Position numbers and translations under genes: made by a program. Below the pieces are notes generated by a model. The model did not search any database. It saw nothing but the letters and a program-made list of their open reading frames with translations, and was not told the origin of the DNA. From NCBI RefSeq assembly GCF_000975155.1, contig NZ_BBRG01000003.1:124001-188000 (forward strand): a stretch of DNA of 64,000 nucleotides. The letters run 5' to 3'. Origin of the DNA: Demequina globuliformis. GTDB taxonomy: Bacteria > Actinomycetota > Actinomycetes > Actinomycetales > Demequinaceae. Every line of letters begins with the position of its first letter. Position 1 is the stretch's first letter. Shown here one piece after another: positions 26,744-35,360 of this stretch.

Positions 26744-27981
26744 GGGGTCAACTCTTTCACAATGCGCACCCTCCGGTATCCGGGTCCACACAGGGCTATG
26801 ACGAACGCCACGGCCGTCAGTGCCAGCGCCGCCCACGCCGGCGCCTGGTAGCCCATACCCGCGCCAATGATGACGGCACCCAGGCCCGCACCCAGTGCCG
26901 ATGCCGCATTGAGGGCGGCATGCGACAGCGCGGAGCCCAGTGAGGGCGAGCCGTGCAAGACATCCATCAGGTGTACCTGCGCGGACTGCGAATAGATCTG
27001 CGTTGCCACGCCCAACAGGAAGAGCGTGGGCAACGTCACCACGGGATTGCTGCCACCCACACCGATGCCGAGCAACGCGACGCCCGTGAGGACAAGTCCC
27101 AGGCGTCCGGCACCCACATGGGAGCGGTCCGTCAACTTGCCCCCGACGAAAGCGCCCGTTGACGTGGCCACTCCCCACATCACGAGCGCCCACGTCACGC
27201 TGGTGGCGCTCAGCCCATTGGTGTCTTCAAGCAACGGCACTATGTACGAGAACACGGCGCCGAGCCCGGAGAACCCGACGGTGATCGCGATCAACGCCGT
27301 CCACAACGGCACTGACCGGAACGCACGGATCTCGCGGCGCGTGGAGGTGTCCGCATTTCCCGGGACGTCGGGGGTGAAGGCCCACACGGCGGCGAGGGCG
27401 ACGACGGAAGCAAACGCGACCACTGCATACGCCACGCGCCAGTCGGCGGCGTTCGACAGCCACTGCATGAGGGGCACGCCGACAATCTGAGAGAACGTCA
27501 ACCCCAACATGATGATCGCGACACCTTGGCCTCGCCGCCCCCGCCCCAGGACGGACATCGCGACAAATGACGCGACGCCCAACAGTGCACCGTGCGGCAG
27601 GCCCGTCAGAAAGCGGATGACCATGAGCGACTGAGCGGTGGGGGCCACCACGGTCGCGATCGACAGCGCGGCAAAGGAGGCGGCCAGCGCGATCAGCAGT
27701 GGCCTGCGGCCCACGCGCCCAAGCCCGACGAGGATGACGGGTGCTCCGACCACCACACCCAACGAGTAGGCGACCATCGTGTAGCCGAGCACATCGACAG
27801 TGGTGTCGAGATCGATGACCTGGTTCTGGATCACCGCCGCGGCGGAGTTTTGTCCCAGGCCGATGACAAAGCCGACCAGGGCAAAGGATGCCAGTACCCA
27901 ACGCGCTCGAGGCGCGTGCGCGGTGCGCGGCAGCCGCCACCGGGGTTGCCCGGCGGGAATAGTGGAGGGGAGGTCAGTCAC
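26740..27981 (-). CDS. MFS transporter in the heme operon
   Basis: A 413-aa protein with about 12 hydrophobic segments and the MFS loop-2/3 motif GLGRVGRRPLLIAL. Starts with GTG 27981 overlapping the copC-like stop (GTGA), and ends overlapping hemC (ATGA), so it is co-transcribed with heme genes. It resembles AraJ/DHA1-type exporters. The substrate is unknown; a tetrapyrrole precursor, a metal chelate or an unrelated drug are all possible. Confidence 0.85.
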   Translation of the reverse strand: MTDLPSTIPAGQPRWRLPRTAHAPRARWVLASFALVGFVIGLGQNSAAAVIQNQVIDLDTTVDVLGYTMVAYSLGVVVGAPVILVGLGRVGRRPLLIALAASFAALSIATVVAPTAQSLMVIRFLTGLPHGALLGVASFVAMSVLGRGRRGQGVAIIMLGLTFSQIVGVPLMQWLSNAADWRVAYAVVAFASVVALAAVWAFTPDVPGNADTSTRREIRAFRSVPLWTALIAITVGFSGLGAVFSYIVPLLEDTNGLSATSVTWALVMWGVATSTGAFVGGKLTDRSHVGAGRLGLVLTGVALLGIGVGGSNPVVTLPTLFLLGVATQIYSQSAQVHLMDVLHGSPSLGSALSHAALNAASALGAGLGAVIIGAGMGYQAPAWAALALTAVAFVIALCGPGYRRVRIVKELTP

Positions 27982-28634
27982 CGGCGCCGCGACTGCGCGA
28001 TGAGGGCCGCAGCGGCCGTGCCGACCACGGCGACCGCAACGATCATCCACACCCATGGGTTGGCCACACCGCCGTCATCGTCCGCGTCAGCGGTCGGCGA
28101 CGGGCTGGGGCTCACCGAGGCATCCGGGTTGGGCGCGATGAGCTGCCCGTCTACAGGCGACGGCGTCGCTGACGGCAACGGCGCGTCTGACGGTGCTGGC
28201 GTCGCCGAAGGCACAGCGGAAGCGCCTCCACTCGACTCATTCGCCTCGGCGCCCGTCGACGCAAGGGTGAAGGCCACCTCACCTTCAATGGGGTGGCCGT
28301 CCTCCGCCACGATGCGCCACTGCAACACGGTGTCACCCGCCGGCAACTGCGTGTCCACCGCGGCGCTCACCACAGTGGGATCGGGGTACTCCGGGGTGAG
28401 CGCGTGAGTGTCTCCGGCCGAGTCGACCAGGATGAGTTCGGAGCCAATGTCCAGGATCGCCGAACTGAAGACGAGGGAGACGCTGTCGAGCGTGTCCACC
28501 GTCGCACCTGCTTCGGGATCAGAGCTGCGAAGTTCGGTGTGGGCCGTCGCCGCTGGGCTCAGGCCAATCATGACGGCGGCGGTAGCGATAAGCGCGATCA
28601 CGGCGCGCACAGGAGCATTCACAAGTCCGGGCAT
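27978..28634 (-). CDS. CopC-domain copper-binding protein, membrane-anchored
   Basis: A 218-aa exported protein. A signal peptide (residues 1-31) would leave His32 (HTELRSSDPEAGA) as the mature N-terminus, the first ligand of the CopC copper site; His113 in AEDGHPIEG is the second. A Ser/Pro/Ala-rich linker (about 130-180) and a C-terminal transmembrane helix before SRRR follow. Such anchored CopC proteins bind Cu(II) outside the membrane. No CopD is nearby. It heads the heme operon, which hints at a link between copper and heme-copper oxidase maturation (inference). Confidence 0.88.
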   Translation of the reverse strand: MPGLVNAPVRAVIALIATAAVMIGLSPAATAHTELRSSDPEAGATVDTLDSVSLVFSSAILDIGSELILVDSAGDTHALTPEYPDPTVVSAAVDTQLPAGDTVLQWRIVAEDGHPIEGEVAFTLASTGAEANESSGGASAVPSATPAPSDAPLPSATPSPVDGQLIAPNPDASVSPSPSPTADADDDGGVANPWVWMIVAVAVVGTAAAALIAQSRRR

Positions 28635-28750
28635 CTCACCATTGTCACATCGGGGACCAGCGCCGCCGTCACGCGTGCGTCACCGAAGGTTCACCGCACC
28701 TTCTCCGCACCTACCCCACGCACGTCACGCACGGCGGTCACAGTGGAGAG
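28635..28750. promoter_or_regulatory. Divergent promoter region copC-like / glycosyltransferase
   Basis: On the - strand a GACAAT box (28641-28646) lies 6 nt before the copC-like ATG, suggesting a leaderless message. A 6-bp inverted repeat GAAGGT (28685-28690) and ACCTTC (28698-28703) with a 7-nt spacer may be an operator. I see no clear + strand promoter for the glycosyltransferase. Confidence 0.4.
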
Positions 28751-29896
28751 GTGAGAGTCGCGCTGATCGCCGAGTCCTTCCTTCCCCACACCAACGGCGT
28801 CACCCATTCGCTGTTGCGCATCATCGACTATTTGTCCGAGCGCGGGCACGATGCGGTGGTCCTCACGCCGCAGGGCCGGGGTGGAGGCGGGCCGGACGAG
28901 TATCGCGGCGCACGGATAGTTCGGCTGCCTGCCCTTGGCTGGCCCGGGTATCCGGACGTGCGCGTGTGCACCGCGAGCACCCGCAAACTTGGGGCGCTGT
29001 TGGACAGCCAGTCACCAGACGTTGTTCACCTCGCGTCGCCCTTCATGCTCGGTTGGTCAGCGGTCAAGGCGGCGCACGCTCTTGGATTGCCGTCAGTCGC
29101 CGTCTACCAAACGGAAGTGCCGTCGTATGCGTCGCGCTACGGCGCGGGATGGGGAGAGGAGTTTGGCTGGAAGCGCGTGCGTGACATTCACGCCAAGGCC
29201 GACCGCACCCTGGTGCCGTCCTCCCACGCTCACGCTCAACTGGAGCGACTGGGGATACCGCGCCTCCACCGGTGGGGGCGCGGGGTAGACGCCACGCGCT
29301 TTAGCCCCACCAAACGCGACCCTCACCTGCGCGCGCAGTGGGCGCCGCGCGGCGAGGTGGTGGTCGGGTACGTCGGCCGCCTCGCGGCGGAAAAGCGCGT
29401 CGAGGACCTGACGACGTTGGCGCGTGCCCCTGGGATCCGGCCGGTGATTGTGGGCGAGGGGCCGGCTCGCGCAGAACTGGAGCGCGCGCTCCCCCACGCG
29501 ATCTTCACCGGGTTCCTGGATGGCGAGGACCTGGCGGCGGCCATGGCCACCTTCGATGTCTTTGTGCATTGCGGCGAGCTTGAGACCTTCTGCCAAACCA
29601 TCCAGGAGGCCCACGCCAGCGGCGTGCCCGTCGTCGCCCCCCGGCGCGGTGGTCCAGTTGACCTCGTTGAAGACGGCATCACTGGCCGCCTGTTTGAACC
29701 GGGAGATCGCGCAGCATTTGCAGCGGCGACGCGCGACGTGGTCAACGCACCCGAGTGGCGGGCCCGGGCGGGAGCACACGCGCGCGTGAGCGTGAGCGGT
29801 CGTACTTGGGACCGGGTGTGCGACGAGCTGATGGGCCACTACGCCGCGGTGATGGCGGCGCGCCCAGCAAGGACGATCACGGGAGTGACACCATGA
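28751..29896 (+). CDS. GT4-family glycosyltransferase
   Basis: A 381-aa retaining glycosyltransferase of GT4 type with a GT-B fold. The N-terminal domain starts MRVALIAESFLPHTNGVTHS. In the C-terminal domain GRLAAEKRVEDL and ELETFCQTIQEAHASGVPVV carry the sugar-nucleotide-binding glutamates. Similar to actinobacterial PimB/MgtA mannosyltransferases for phosphatidylinositol or diacylglycerol glycolipids; the exact acceptor is not certain. Starts with GTG. It overlaps the next glycosyltransferase by 4 bp, and the pair precedes an SGNH hydrolase. Confidence 0.88.
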   Translation: MRVALIAESFLPHTNGVTHSLLRIIDYLSERGHDAVVLTPQGRGGGGPDEYRGARIVRLPALGWPGYPDVRVCTASTRKLGALLDSQSPDVVHLASPFMLGWSAVKAAHALGLPSVAVYQTEVPSYASRYGAGWGEEFGWKRVRDIHAKADRTLVPSSHAHAQLERLGIPRLHRWGRGVDATRFSPTKRDPHLRAQWAPRGEVVVGYVGRLAAEKRVEDLTTLARAPGIRPVIVGEGPARAELERALPHAIFTGFLDGEDLAAAMATFDVFVHCGELETFCQTIQEAHASGVPVVAPRRGGPVDLVEDGITGRLFEPGDRAAFAAATRDVVNAPEWRARAGAHARVSVSGRTWDRVCDELMGHYAAVMAARPARTITGVTP

Positions 29897-31035
29897 GAAT
29901 CGCGCACATTGCGAACTTCTACGGCCCCCGCTCGGGCGGGCTGAGGACCGCGATGCAGGAACTGGGCCGGGGCTACATCGCGCGCGGCCACGAGGTGCTG
30001 CTCGTGGTTCCAGGAGCACGCGACGCGCTGGAGCGCACGCCCTGCGGCACTCGCGTCACGATCCGCGCACCGCGGTTGCCTGGCAGCGGTGGCTACCGGA
30101 TGATCACCCGGATCGACCGCGTACGCGACGCGCTCACTCGGTTTGCCCCGGACATTCTTGAAGTGTCCGACCGCACGACGTTGCGCAGCACTGCGTCGTG
30201 GGCGGCCGCGCGGGACATTCCGACCGTGTTCTTCGCCCATGAGAGATCCGACGGCGTCCTGCGTGCGCATGTGCCGCGCGTCGCCACGTCACCGTGGGCA
30301 CAACGCGCCATCGATTCTCACAACGCCGGGACCTACGAGGCCTTCACCGAGGTGGTGTGCACCACCTCCTACGCGGCTGGCGAGTTCGCGCGGCTCGGCC
30401 TACCCACCCGTCACGTGCCGCTGGGCGTCGATCTCGAGCACTTTCACCCTGGGCGCGCGGATTCCGCAATGCGAGCCCGGTATGCGCGCCCATCGGAGGC
30501 GCTCCTGGTCATGGCGTCGCGACTGTCGGCAGAGAAACGCCCTGACCTCGCCATCGAGGCAGTGCGGATTCTGCATCGCCGTGGGCTCCCAGTCCGTCTT
30601 GTCATTGCCGGCTCGGGCCCGCGCGAGCGTGCGCTGCGCGCCCTCAGCGCCGGGCTCCCCGTGGAGTTCGCGGGCTTCGTGTCGTGTCCCGACACGTTCG
30701 CAGCGTTGCTCGCCACTGCCGACGTGCTGGTGGCGCCGGGCCCTATCGAGACCTTTGGGCTCGCCGCGCTGGAGGCGCTCGCCTCAGGGACCCCCGTCGT
30801 CGCCAACAGTGCGTCGGCGCTCAAGGAAGTCATGGGCGAGGCGGGGATATGCGCCCGTGGCACGGCGGGAGATCTGGCCATGGCAATACACGGCGTCCTG
30901 AGGCGTGACCCACGCAACCGGTCCTCCGCGGCGCGGTCCCAGGCCGAGTGTTGGCCATGGACGCGCACTATCGACGCGATGGAGGCCCTTCACCGTTCCC
31001 TGGCGCTGGCACCCACCGCCCGGCTGGCGGCGTGA
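29893..31035 (+). CDS. GT4-family glycosyltransferase (second)
   Basis: A 380-aa GT-B enzyme beginning MRIAHIANFYGPRSGGLRTA. The C-terminal donor site shows SRLSAEKRPDLAIEA and PIETFGLAALEALASGTPVV. ATG 29893 overlaps the stop of the first glycosyltransferase. The two enzymes are distinct in sequence and probably act in succession on one glycolipid or glycan. Donor and acceptor are unknown. Confidence 0.87.
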   Translation: MRIAHIANFYGPRSGGLRTAMQELGRGYIARGHEVLLVVPGARDALERTPCGTRVTIRAPRLPGSGGYRMITRIDRVRDALTRFAPDILEVSDRTTLRSTASWAAARDIPTVFFAHERSDGVLRAHVPRVATSPWAQRAIDSHNAGTYEAFTEVVCTTSYAAGEFARLGLPTRHVPLGVDLEHFHPGRADSAMRARYARPSEALLVMASRLSAEKRPDLAIEAVRILHRRGLPVRLVIAGSGPRERALRALSAGLPVEFAGFVSCPDTFAALLATADVLVAPGPIETFGLAALEALASGTPVVANSASALKEVMGEAGICARGTAGDLAMAIHGVLRRDPRNRSSAARSQAECWPWTRTIDAMEALHRSLALAPTARLAA

Positions 31036-31886
31036 GCGACGTGCGGGTCGCGGCGCTGGGTGACTCCATCACGTTGGGGGTAGGCGATGGGACCCGGGAT
31101 CAGTGGGGAGCCGTGGGGTGGGCACGGCACGCGGCCGATGCCTGGGGCGCGGCGGATTACCTGTGTCTCGCGGCCAACGGCGCTCGCGCGCGCGACCTGC
31201 CCGCGCAGGCTGCCACGGCGCTTGCATGGGAGCCACACGTGGTGCTGTGCTCGATTGGCGGCAATGACGCCCTGCGCGGCGACTTCGATGCGGTCGACGT
31301 GCACGGTGCTTGCGAAGAGGCCTTCGGGTCGCTGACGCGGGCTGGACACACCGTCGTCGTGGCAACGATCGATCGCATTGGCCTCTTCGACCTCCTTCCC
31401 CGCGGCATTGCTGCGGTGATGGCCTCGCGGGCCGGTGCTGTGAACGAGGCACTCACCGCCGCGGCGGCTGCCACAGGCGCGCGCATCGTCAATGGTGCGT
31501 TGGCGATGGGTGCGACAGGTTCCCGCGGATGGCACGTGGACCGAATCCACCCGTCACCCGAGGGGCACAGGGCGCTCGCGGCGGAGGCGTTGGCTGTCAT
31601 GTGCGACCGACTTCCCGCCATGCACTCAATAAGCCCGGCGCCAGGGCCACCCTCGCGTGCGGCGCAGGCATGGTGGCTCGCACGCCACGGCACCCCCTGG
31701 GCACTCAGGAGGTCGACCGACCTGCTGCCAGCGATCGCGGCCGTCATCGCCGCGGAGTGGGTCGCCACCCGTACGGGACACAGCCACCGCATCGGCCCCA
31801 GGGACAACCGTGGGCCCCACACACGCGAAAGGGCGTCGACGGCCAGGGCCGCCGACGCCCTCAAGGCGAATCGTCGCGTCAGATGA
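31032..31886 (+). CDS. SGNH/GDSL-family hydrolase
   Basis: A 284-aa esterase or lipase-like protein without an evident signal peptide. Block I is ALGDSITLGVGDG (catalytic Ser), block III is GGND, and block V is DRIHPS (catalytic Asp and His). Residues after about 210 form a basic extension. GTG 31032 overlaps the previous glycosyltransferase stop, so it may deacylate or otherwise modify the same glycolipid. The last codons overlap the convergent DoxX gene by 8 bp and also encode a terminator-like hairpin. Confidence 0.88.
   Translation: MSDVRVAALGDSITLGVGDGTRDQWGAVGWARHAADAWGAADYLCLAANGARARDLPAQAATALAWEPHVVLCSIGGNDALRGDFDAVDVHGACEEAFGSLTRAGHTVVVATIDRIGLFDLLPRGIAAVMASRAGAVNEALTAAAAATGARIVNGALAMGATGSRGWHVDRIHPSPEGHRALAAEALAVMCDRLPAMHSISPAPGPPSRAAQAWWLARHGTPWALRRSTDLLPAIAAVIAAEWVATRTGHSHRIGPRDNRGPHTRERASTARAADALKANRRVR
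31831..31860 (-). terminator. Terminator hairpin for the DoxX gene, inside the SGNH gene end
   Basis: GGGCGTCGACGGC (31831-31843) and GCCGCCGACGCCC (31848-31860) pair over 13 bp with one mismatch and a 4-nt loop. It lies 19 bp past the DoxX stop on the - strand and inside the last codons of the convergent SGNH hydrolase gene. Confidence 0.55.
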
Positions 31887-32457
31887 GCCAGCGCTGCTTC
31901 TGCACGATCTCCATACGCTTCCACCGCTCGCCAAGACCAACGGCCTGGTAGCGCACCTCAAGAAGGACCACCGCGATGATCGCCACGATCATGATGATGT
32001 GGTCGTCGACGAAGGGGTTGGTGGCGTTGCCGCCCTGGTTGGGCCAGGAGTGGGAGATCCACATCATGGCCAACATGAGGGAACCAGCCCACATGGCCAC
32101 GCGGGTGCCGATTCCGAGCATCAGGGCGAGGCCGATGCCGAGCAGGCCGATCATGAATGGCCAGTCGGTCCATGCCATGGTGCCGAGGTCGGCGAAGAAG
32201 TCTGCGAAGGGGCCGGACGAGGAACCGAGGTAGCCCTCGGTAATGCGCGCGCCGTTCAGCCAGGCGCTGTCACACATGACCTCGATGGTGCCGTCTTCCT
32301 GACGACACGTAGCGAAGCCAAGCCCGAACAGCTTGTCAATAAAGGCCCAGAAGAAGTAAAAACCGATGACAATGCGGGTAACGCTCAGCATCACCCATCC
32401 GGCTTTGGAACCTACGGGGCCAGTGACCTGGCTCTCAGTGCTTTCCGTGGTGGTCAT
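31879..32457 (-). CDS. DoxX-family membrane protein
   Basis: A 192-aa membrane protein with about four transmembrane helices; hydrophobic segments begin near residues 25, 95, 120 and 150. It shows the DoxX-like pattern TRIVIGFYFFWAFIDKLFGLGF at the first helix and PFMIGLLGIGLALMLGIGTR in the middle (each longer segment is cited only in part). ATG 32457 (MTTTESTES) has AAGGAGA 7 nt upstream. DoxX proteins are implicated in membrane redox or thiol stress complexes; the role here is unknown. Confidence 0.8.
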   Translation of the reverse strand: MTTTESTESQVTGPVGSKAGWVMLSVTRIVIGFYFFWAFIDKLFGLGFATCRQEDGTIEVMCDSAWLNGARITEGYLGSSSGPFADFFADLGTMAWTDWPFMIGLLGIGLALMLGIGTRVAMWAGSLMLAMMWISHSWPNQGGNATNPFVDDHIIMIVAIIAVVLLEVRYQAVGLGERWKRMEIVQKQRWLI

Positions 32458-32627
32458 TGAAGTCTCCTTGATGTCGGTGACGTAAGGCGGGGATTCCGGG
32501 GTGCCTTGCAACAAAGGTAGCGCGAAGTTTGCGGAAATGCACGACAAAACCGCAGGTTGTCACCAAAGTGTCACATCCCTCACAACGCGCAACACATAGG
32601 ACTAAATACCCACCTACAATCAGTCTC
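32458..32627. promoter_or_regulatory. Divergent promoter region DoxX / M3 oligopeptidase
   Basis: On the + strand TACAAT (32615-32620) stands 7 nt before ATG 32628, a leaderless promoter for the peptidase. A direct repeat TGTCAC (32558-32563 and 32569-32574), spaced by 11 bp or one helical turn, could be a regulator site. On the - strand TACCTT (32514-32519) is a weak -10 candidate for DoxX, which does have a Shine-Dalgarno. Confidence 0.5.
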
Positions 32628-34580
32628 ATGACTGATATCGCACCCGTCGTCCTCCCCGTTCACGGAAGCCCCGATTGGGAGCAATTCACCGCGGATTATG
32701 TCGCACAGCGGCTATCACTATCGACGGCACTGTTGGAACAGATTCGATCAGACACCACCGATGATGTCCTCGCGGCGTGGAACGACGCAGACATTGCGGT
32801 CGACCAGGCCGCCACGCTCGTCGAGACCCTCACGGAGGTGCACCCTGATCCCGACGTGCGCTCCCGCGCCACCGCGCTGCTGCACGAGGTCGACGCCTTC
32901 CGCTCCGCACGCGACGGCGATCCCGCGCTCTACCACGCCATCGAGAAGAGGCTGGTCGCCACTGATGACCGCACGCGGCACCTGCGCGAGCTCGTGTTGC
33001 GTGACTTCCGCCTGCAAGGCGCCCATCTCGACGACGACGCGCGCCGCACGGTCGCGCAGCTCTCCGAGCAGATTTCTGCGGCGACCACGGAGTTCGCGGA
33101 CAACATCCGCGAGGACGTGGGCTCCATCCGCGTGCCGCTGAGCGCGTTAGCGGACATGCCGGCCGACTACATCGAGGCCCATGCTCCTGACGCGGAAGGG
33201 TTCGTCACCATCACGACGGATTACCCCGATCTGGTCCCCATTCTCGACATGTGCTCCGACCGCGCCGTGCGCGAAGCCCTGATGCGTGCCGACTATGAAC
33301 GCGCGCCTGCCAACGACGAGGTGCTCGCGCGGCTGCTTCACCTGCGCCACGACAAGGCACGCGCGCTCGGCTTCGAGGGGTGGCCCGACTACGCCACCGC
33401 ACCCATGATGATGACTGATGGCGCTGGGATCGAGAGTTTCCTGTCGGACGTCGCCGCGGCGGCGCTACCGGCGGGCAAAGCGGACGCGGATGTGATCCTC
33501 GCCCGCCTGCGCGAGGACCATCCAGACGCGGAGTCGGTGCTGGTGTCGGACTCCCGCTACTACCTCGAGACCCTCAAGGCCGAGCGCTACGGCGTTGACG
33601 GCCGCTTGCTCCGCCAATACTTCGACTACTCGCGCGTCCGGGACGGCATCCTGGCTCTCGCCGGGGACCTGTTTGAACTGGAGTTCCGCCCCGTTGCGGA
33701 GGCACCGCGATGGCATGGCGACGTCGAGGTGTACGACGTCCATGCGCGCGGACACCATGTCGGGGGAAGCCGCACGGGTGACGACCGGGTGGGCCGCATC
33801 CATCTCGACATGCATCCCCGCGAAGGCAAATACGGCCACATGGCGTGCTTTGGCGTCGTGGGCGGCATCGCGGACCGATACCTCCCCGAGAGTGCACTCG
33901 TGTGCAACTTTCCGCGCGGCAAGATGACCTTTGATGACCTCGAAACGTTCCTGCACGAGTTTGGTCACCTCATGCATGCGATCCTCTCCGGGAACGGCGA
34001 GTACGCGCGCCTCGCGGGTCTGAGCGAGCGGGGCGAATGGGACTTTGTCGAGGCGCCATCGCAGCTCCTCGAGGATTGGGCCTACTCCCACGACGTGCTC
34101 CGCAGGTTCGCCGTGAACGACGAGGGTGAGGAGATCCCCGAGAACCTCGTCGAGGGTCTCCGAGCGAGCCGCGACTTTGGTGAAGGTCTGCTCACGTGCC
34201 GCCAGCTCGTCTACGCGCAGATGTCATACAGGCTGCACCGGGATGTACCGGAGGACATCGAAGCCGCCGCAAGCGCCATCGAGCGCGAGTTTGACGTGCG
34301 GACGCCACTCACCGGCACGCACCAGTACCGCTCGTTTGGGCACCTCACGACGTACTCGGCGTGCTACTACACCTATCAGTGGTCCCTCGCGATCGCGAAG
34401 GATCTGGCCACAGGGTTCGACCGGGAGAATCTTTTGGACCCGGAGCGTGCCCACCGGTATCGCGACACCGTGCTGGCACCAGGCGGCAGCAAGCCCGCGG
34501 CCGACCTCATCGCCGACTTCCTGGGCCGCCCGTTCTCGTCGGAAGCCTACGCAGACTGGCTCGCGTCGCTATCGAAGTAG
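32628..34580 (+). CDS. M3-family zinc oligopeptidase
   Basis: A 650-aa cytoplasmic metallopeptidase of the thimet oligopeptidase/Dcp type. The zinc motif HExxH is in FLHEFGHLMHAILSG near residues 443-447, with the third ligand Glu expected downstream. It cleaves short peptides. ATG 32628 is preceded by a -10 box at leaderless distance; an earlier ATG at 32529 would add a tail rich in Lys/Thr inside the promoter. The gene is monocistronic, followed by a strong bidirectional hairpin. Confidence 0.93.
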   Translation: MTDIAPVVLPVHGSPDWEQFTADYVAQRLSLSTALLEQIRSDTTDDVLAAWNDADIAVDQAATLVETLTEVHPDPDVRSRATALLHEVDAFRSARDGDPALYHAIEKRLVATDDRTRHLRELVLRDFRLQGAHLDDDARRTVAQLSEQISAATTEFADNIREDVGSIRVPLSALADMPADYIEAHAPDAEGFVTITTDYPDLVPILDMCSDRAVREALMRADYERAPANDEVLARLLHLRHDKARALGFEGWPDYATAPMMMTDGAGIESFLSDVAAAALPAGKADADVILARLREDHPDAESVLVSDSRYYLETLKAERYGVDGRLLRQYFDYSRVRDGILALAGDLFELEFRPVAEAPRWHGDVEVYDVHARGHHVGGSRTGDDRVGRIHLDMHPREGKYGHMACFGVVGGIADRYLPESALVCNFPRGKMTFDDLETFLHEFGHLMHAILSGNGEYARLAGLSERGEWDFVEAPSQLLEDWAYSHDVLRRFAVNDEGEEIPENLVEGLRASRDFGEGLLTCRQLVYAQMSYRLHRDVPEDIEAAASAIEREFDVRTPLTGTHQYRSFGHLTTYSACYYTYQWSLAIAKDLATGFDRENLLDPERAHRYRDTVLAPGGSKPAADLIADFLGRPFSSEAYADWLASLSK

Positions 34581-34592
34581 CGCACGCAGAAA

Positions 34593-34638
34593 CGGCTGCT
34601 GGCACCGATCGCCCCAAGGCGTCCGGTGCCAGCAGCCG
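34593..34638. terminator. Bidirectional hairpin terminator
   Basis: A perfect 15-bp stem, 34593-34607 with 34624-34638, separates the convergent M3 peptidase and TetR genes, 12 bp from each stop. It probably ends both transcripts. Confidence 0.8.
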
Positions 34639-34649
34639 TGACCGGTGAG

Positions 34650-35288
34650 TTAGTCCGCGAGGTCGAGCGGAACGGTGAGGTGAGCCTGGAAGTGGCGGCG
34701 CACCACCTCGCTCATGCGCACGTCTCGCAGGCCAAGGAGCCACTGCACCTGAAGTCCATCGACCACCGCGATCGCCGCCTGCGCCGCCGCGGTCGGGTCG
34801 AGTCCGTCAATGACCTGCCCGGCCTTGGCCGCGACCTCGTACGCCTGCGTCAGTGTCGCGACAAGCGTGCGGTAGCGCTCGACGAAGTAGTCATGCGCGG
34901 GGTGAGCCGGCGAGGTGGCCTCGGCGGAGACCACGGCGAAGAGTTCGACCACCCCGGGCCGGTCTTCGTTGACCATCGAGGCCCGCGCAAGGTTACGCAT
35001 CGCGACAATGCCGTCCTCGCCGCGCACGGGGTTGACCTCAGCGTCGAGCTCGTCACGGCGCGCGAGCACGGACATCAACAGGTCTTCCTTGGTGGGAAAG
35101 TGGTAGAGCAGTCCTGGGTGCGACATGCCGGCGCGGCTCGCGAGATCGCGCAGTGAGCTACCGCGATAGCCGTTCTCCGCGAAGGTCGCCATGGCGACGT
35201 CGAGAATGTGAGCCTTGGTGGCGCGGCCGCGCGCATAGGTGCGCTCAGCGGCGTCCAGCTCCTGACTTTCGGTCGATATGTTGTTCAC
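34650..35288 (-). CDS. TetR-family transcriptional regulator
   Basis: A 212-aa regulator. The N-terminal helix-turn-helix is SSLRDLASRAGMSHPGLLYH followed by FPTKEDLL; the rest is an all-helical ligand-binding domain. The start is GTG 35288, 7 nt after a TAGATT box (leaderless). It is divergent from the GH3 beta-glucosidase gene with a 72-bp gap, so it most likely controls that operon and itself in response to a sugar or glycoside. Confidence 0.88.
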   Translation of the reverse strand: MNNISTESQELDAAERTYARGRATKAHILDVAMATFAENGYRGSSLRDLASRAGMSHPGLLYHFPTKEDLLMSVLARRDELDAEVNPVRGEDGIVAMRNLARASMVNEDRPGVVELFAVVSAEATSPAHPAHDYFVERYRTLVATLTQAYEVAAKAGQVIDGLDPTAAAQAAIAVVDGLQVQWLLGLRDVRMSEVVRRHFQAHLTVPLDLAD

Positions 35289-35360
35289 GCCACTGAATCT
35301 ACCACACGGTAAGAAACGTGCTAGCGTCGCCTCCATTGGCCCCCTGTCGAAAGGATTCGA
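35289..35360. promoter_or_regulatory. Divergent promoter region TetR / GH3 operon
   Basis: TAGATT on the - strand (35296-35301) stands 7 nt from the TetR GTG. On the + side TAGCGT (35322-35327) may be the -10 of the glucosidase gene, which has a GAAAGGA ribosome-binding site. CACG (35306-35309) and CGTG (35318-35321) form a short inverted repeat between the two promoters, a candidate TetR operator core. Confidence 0.4.
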
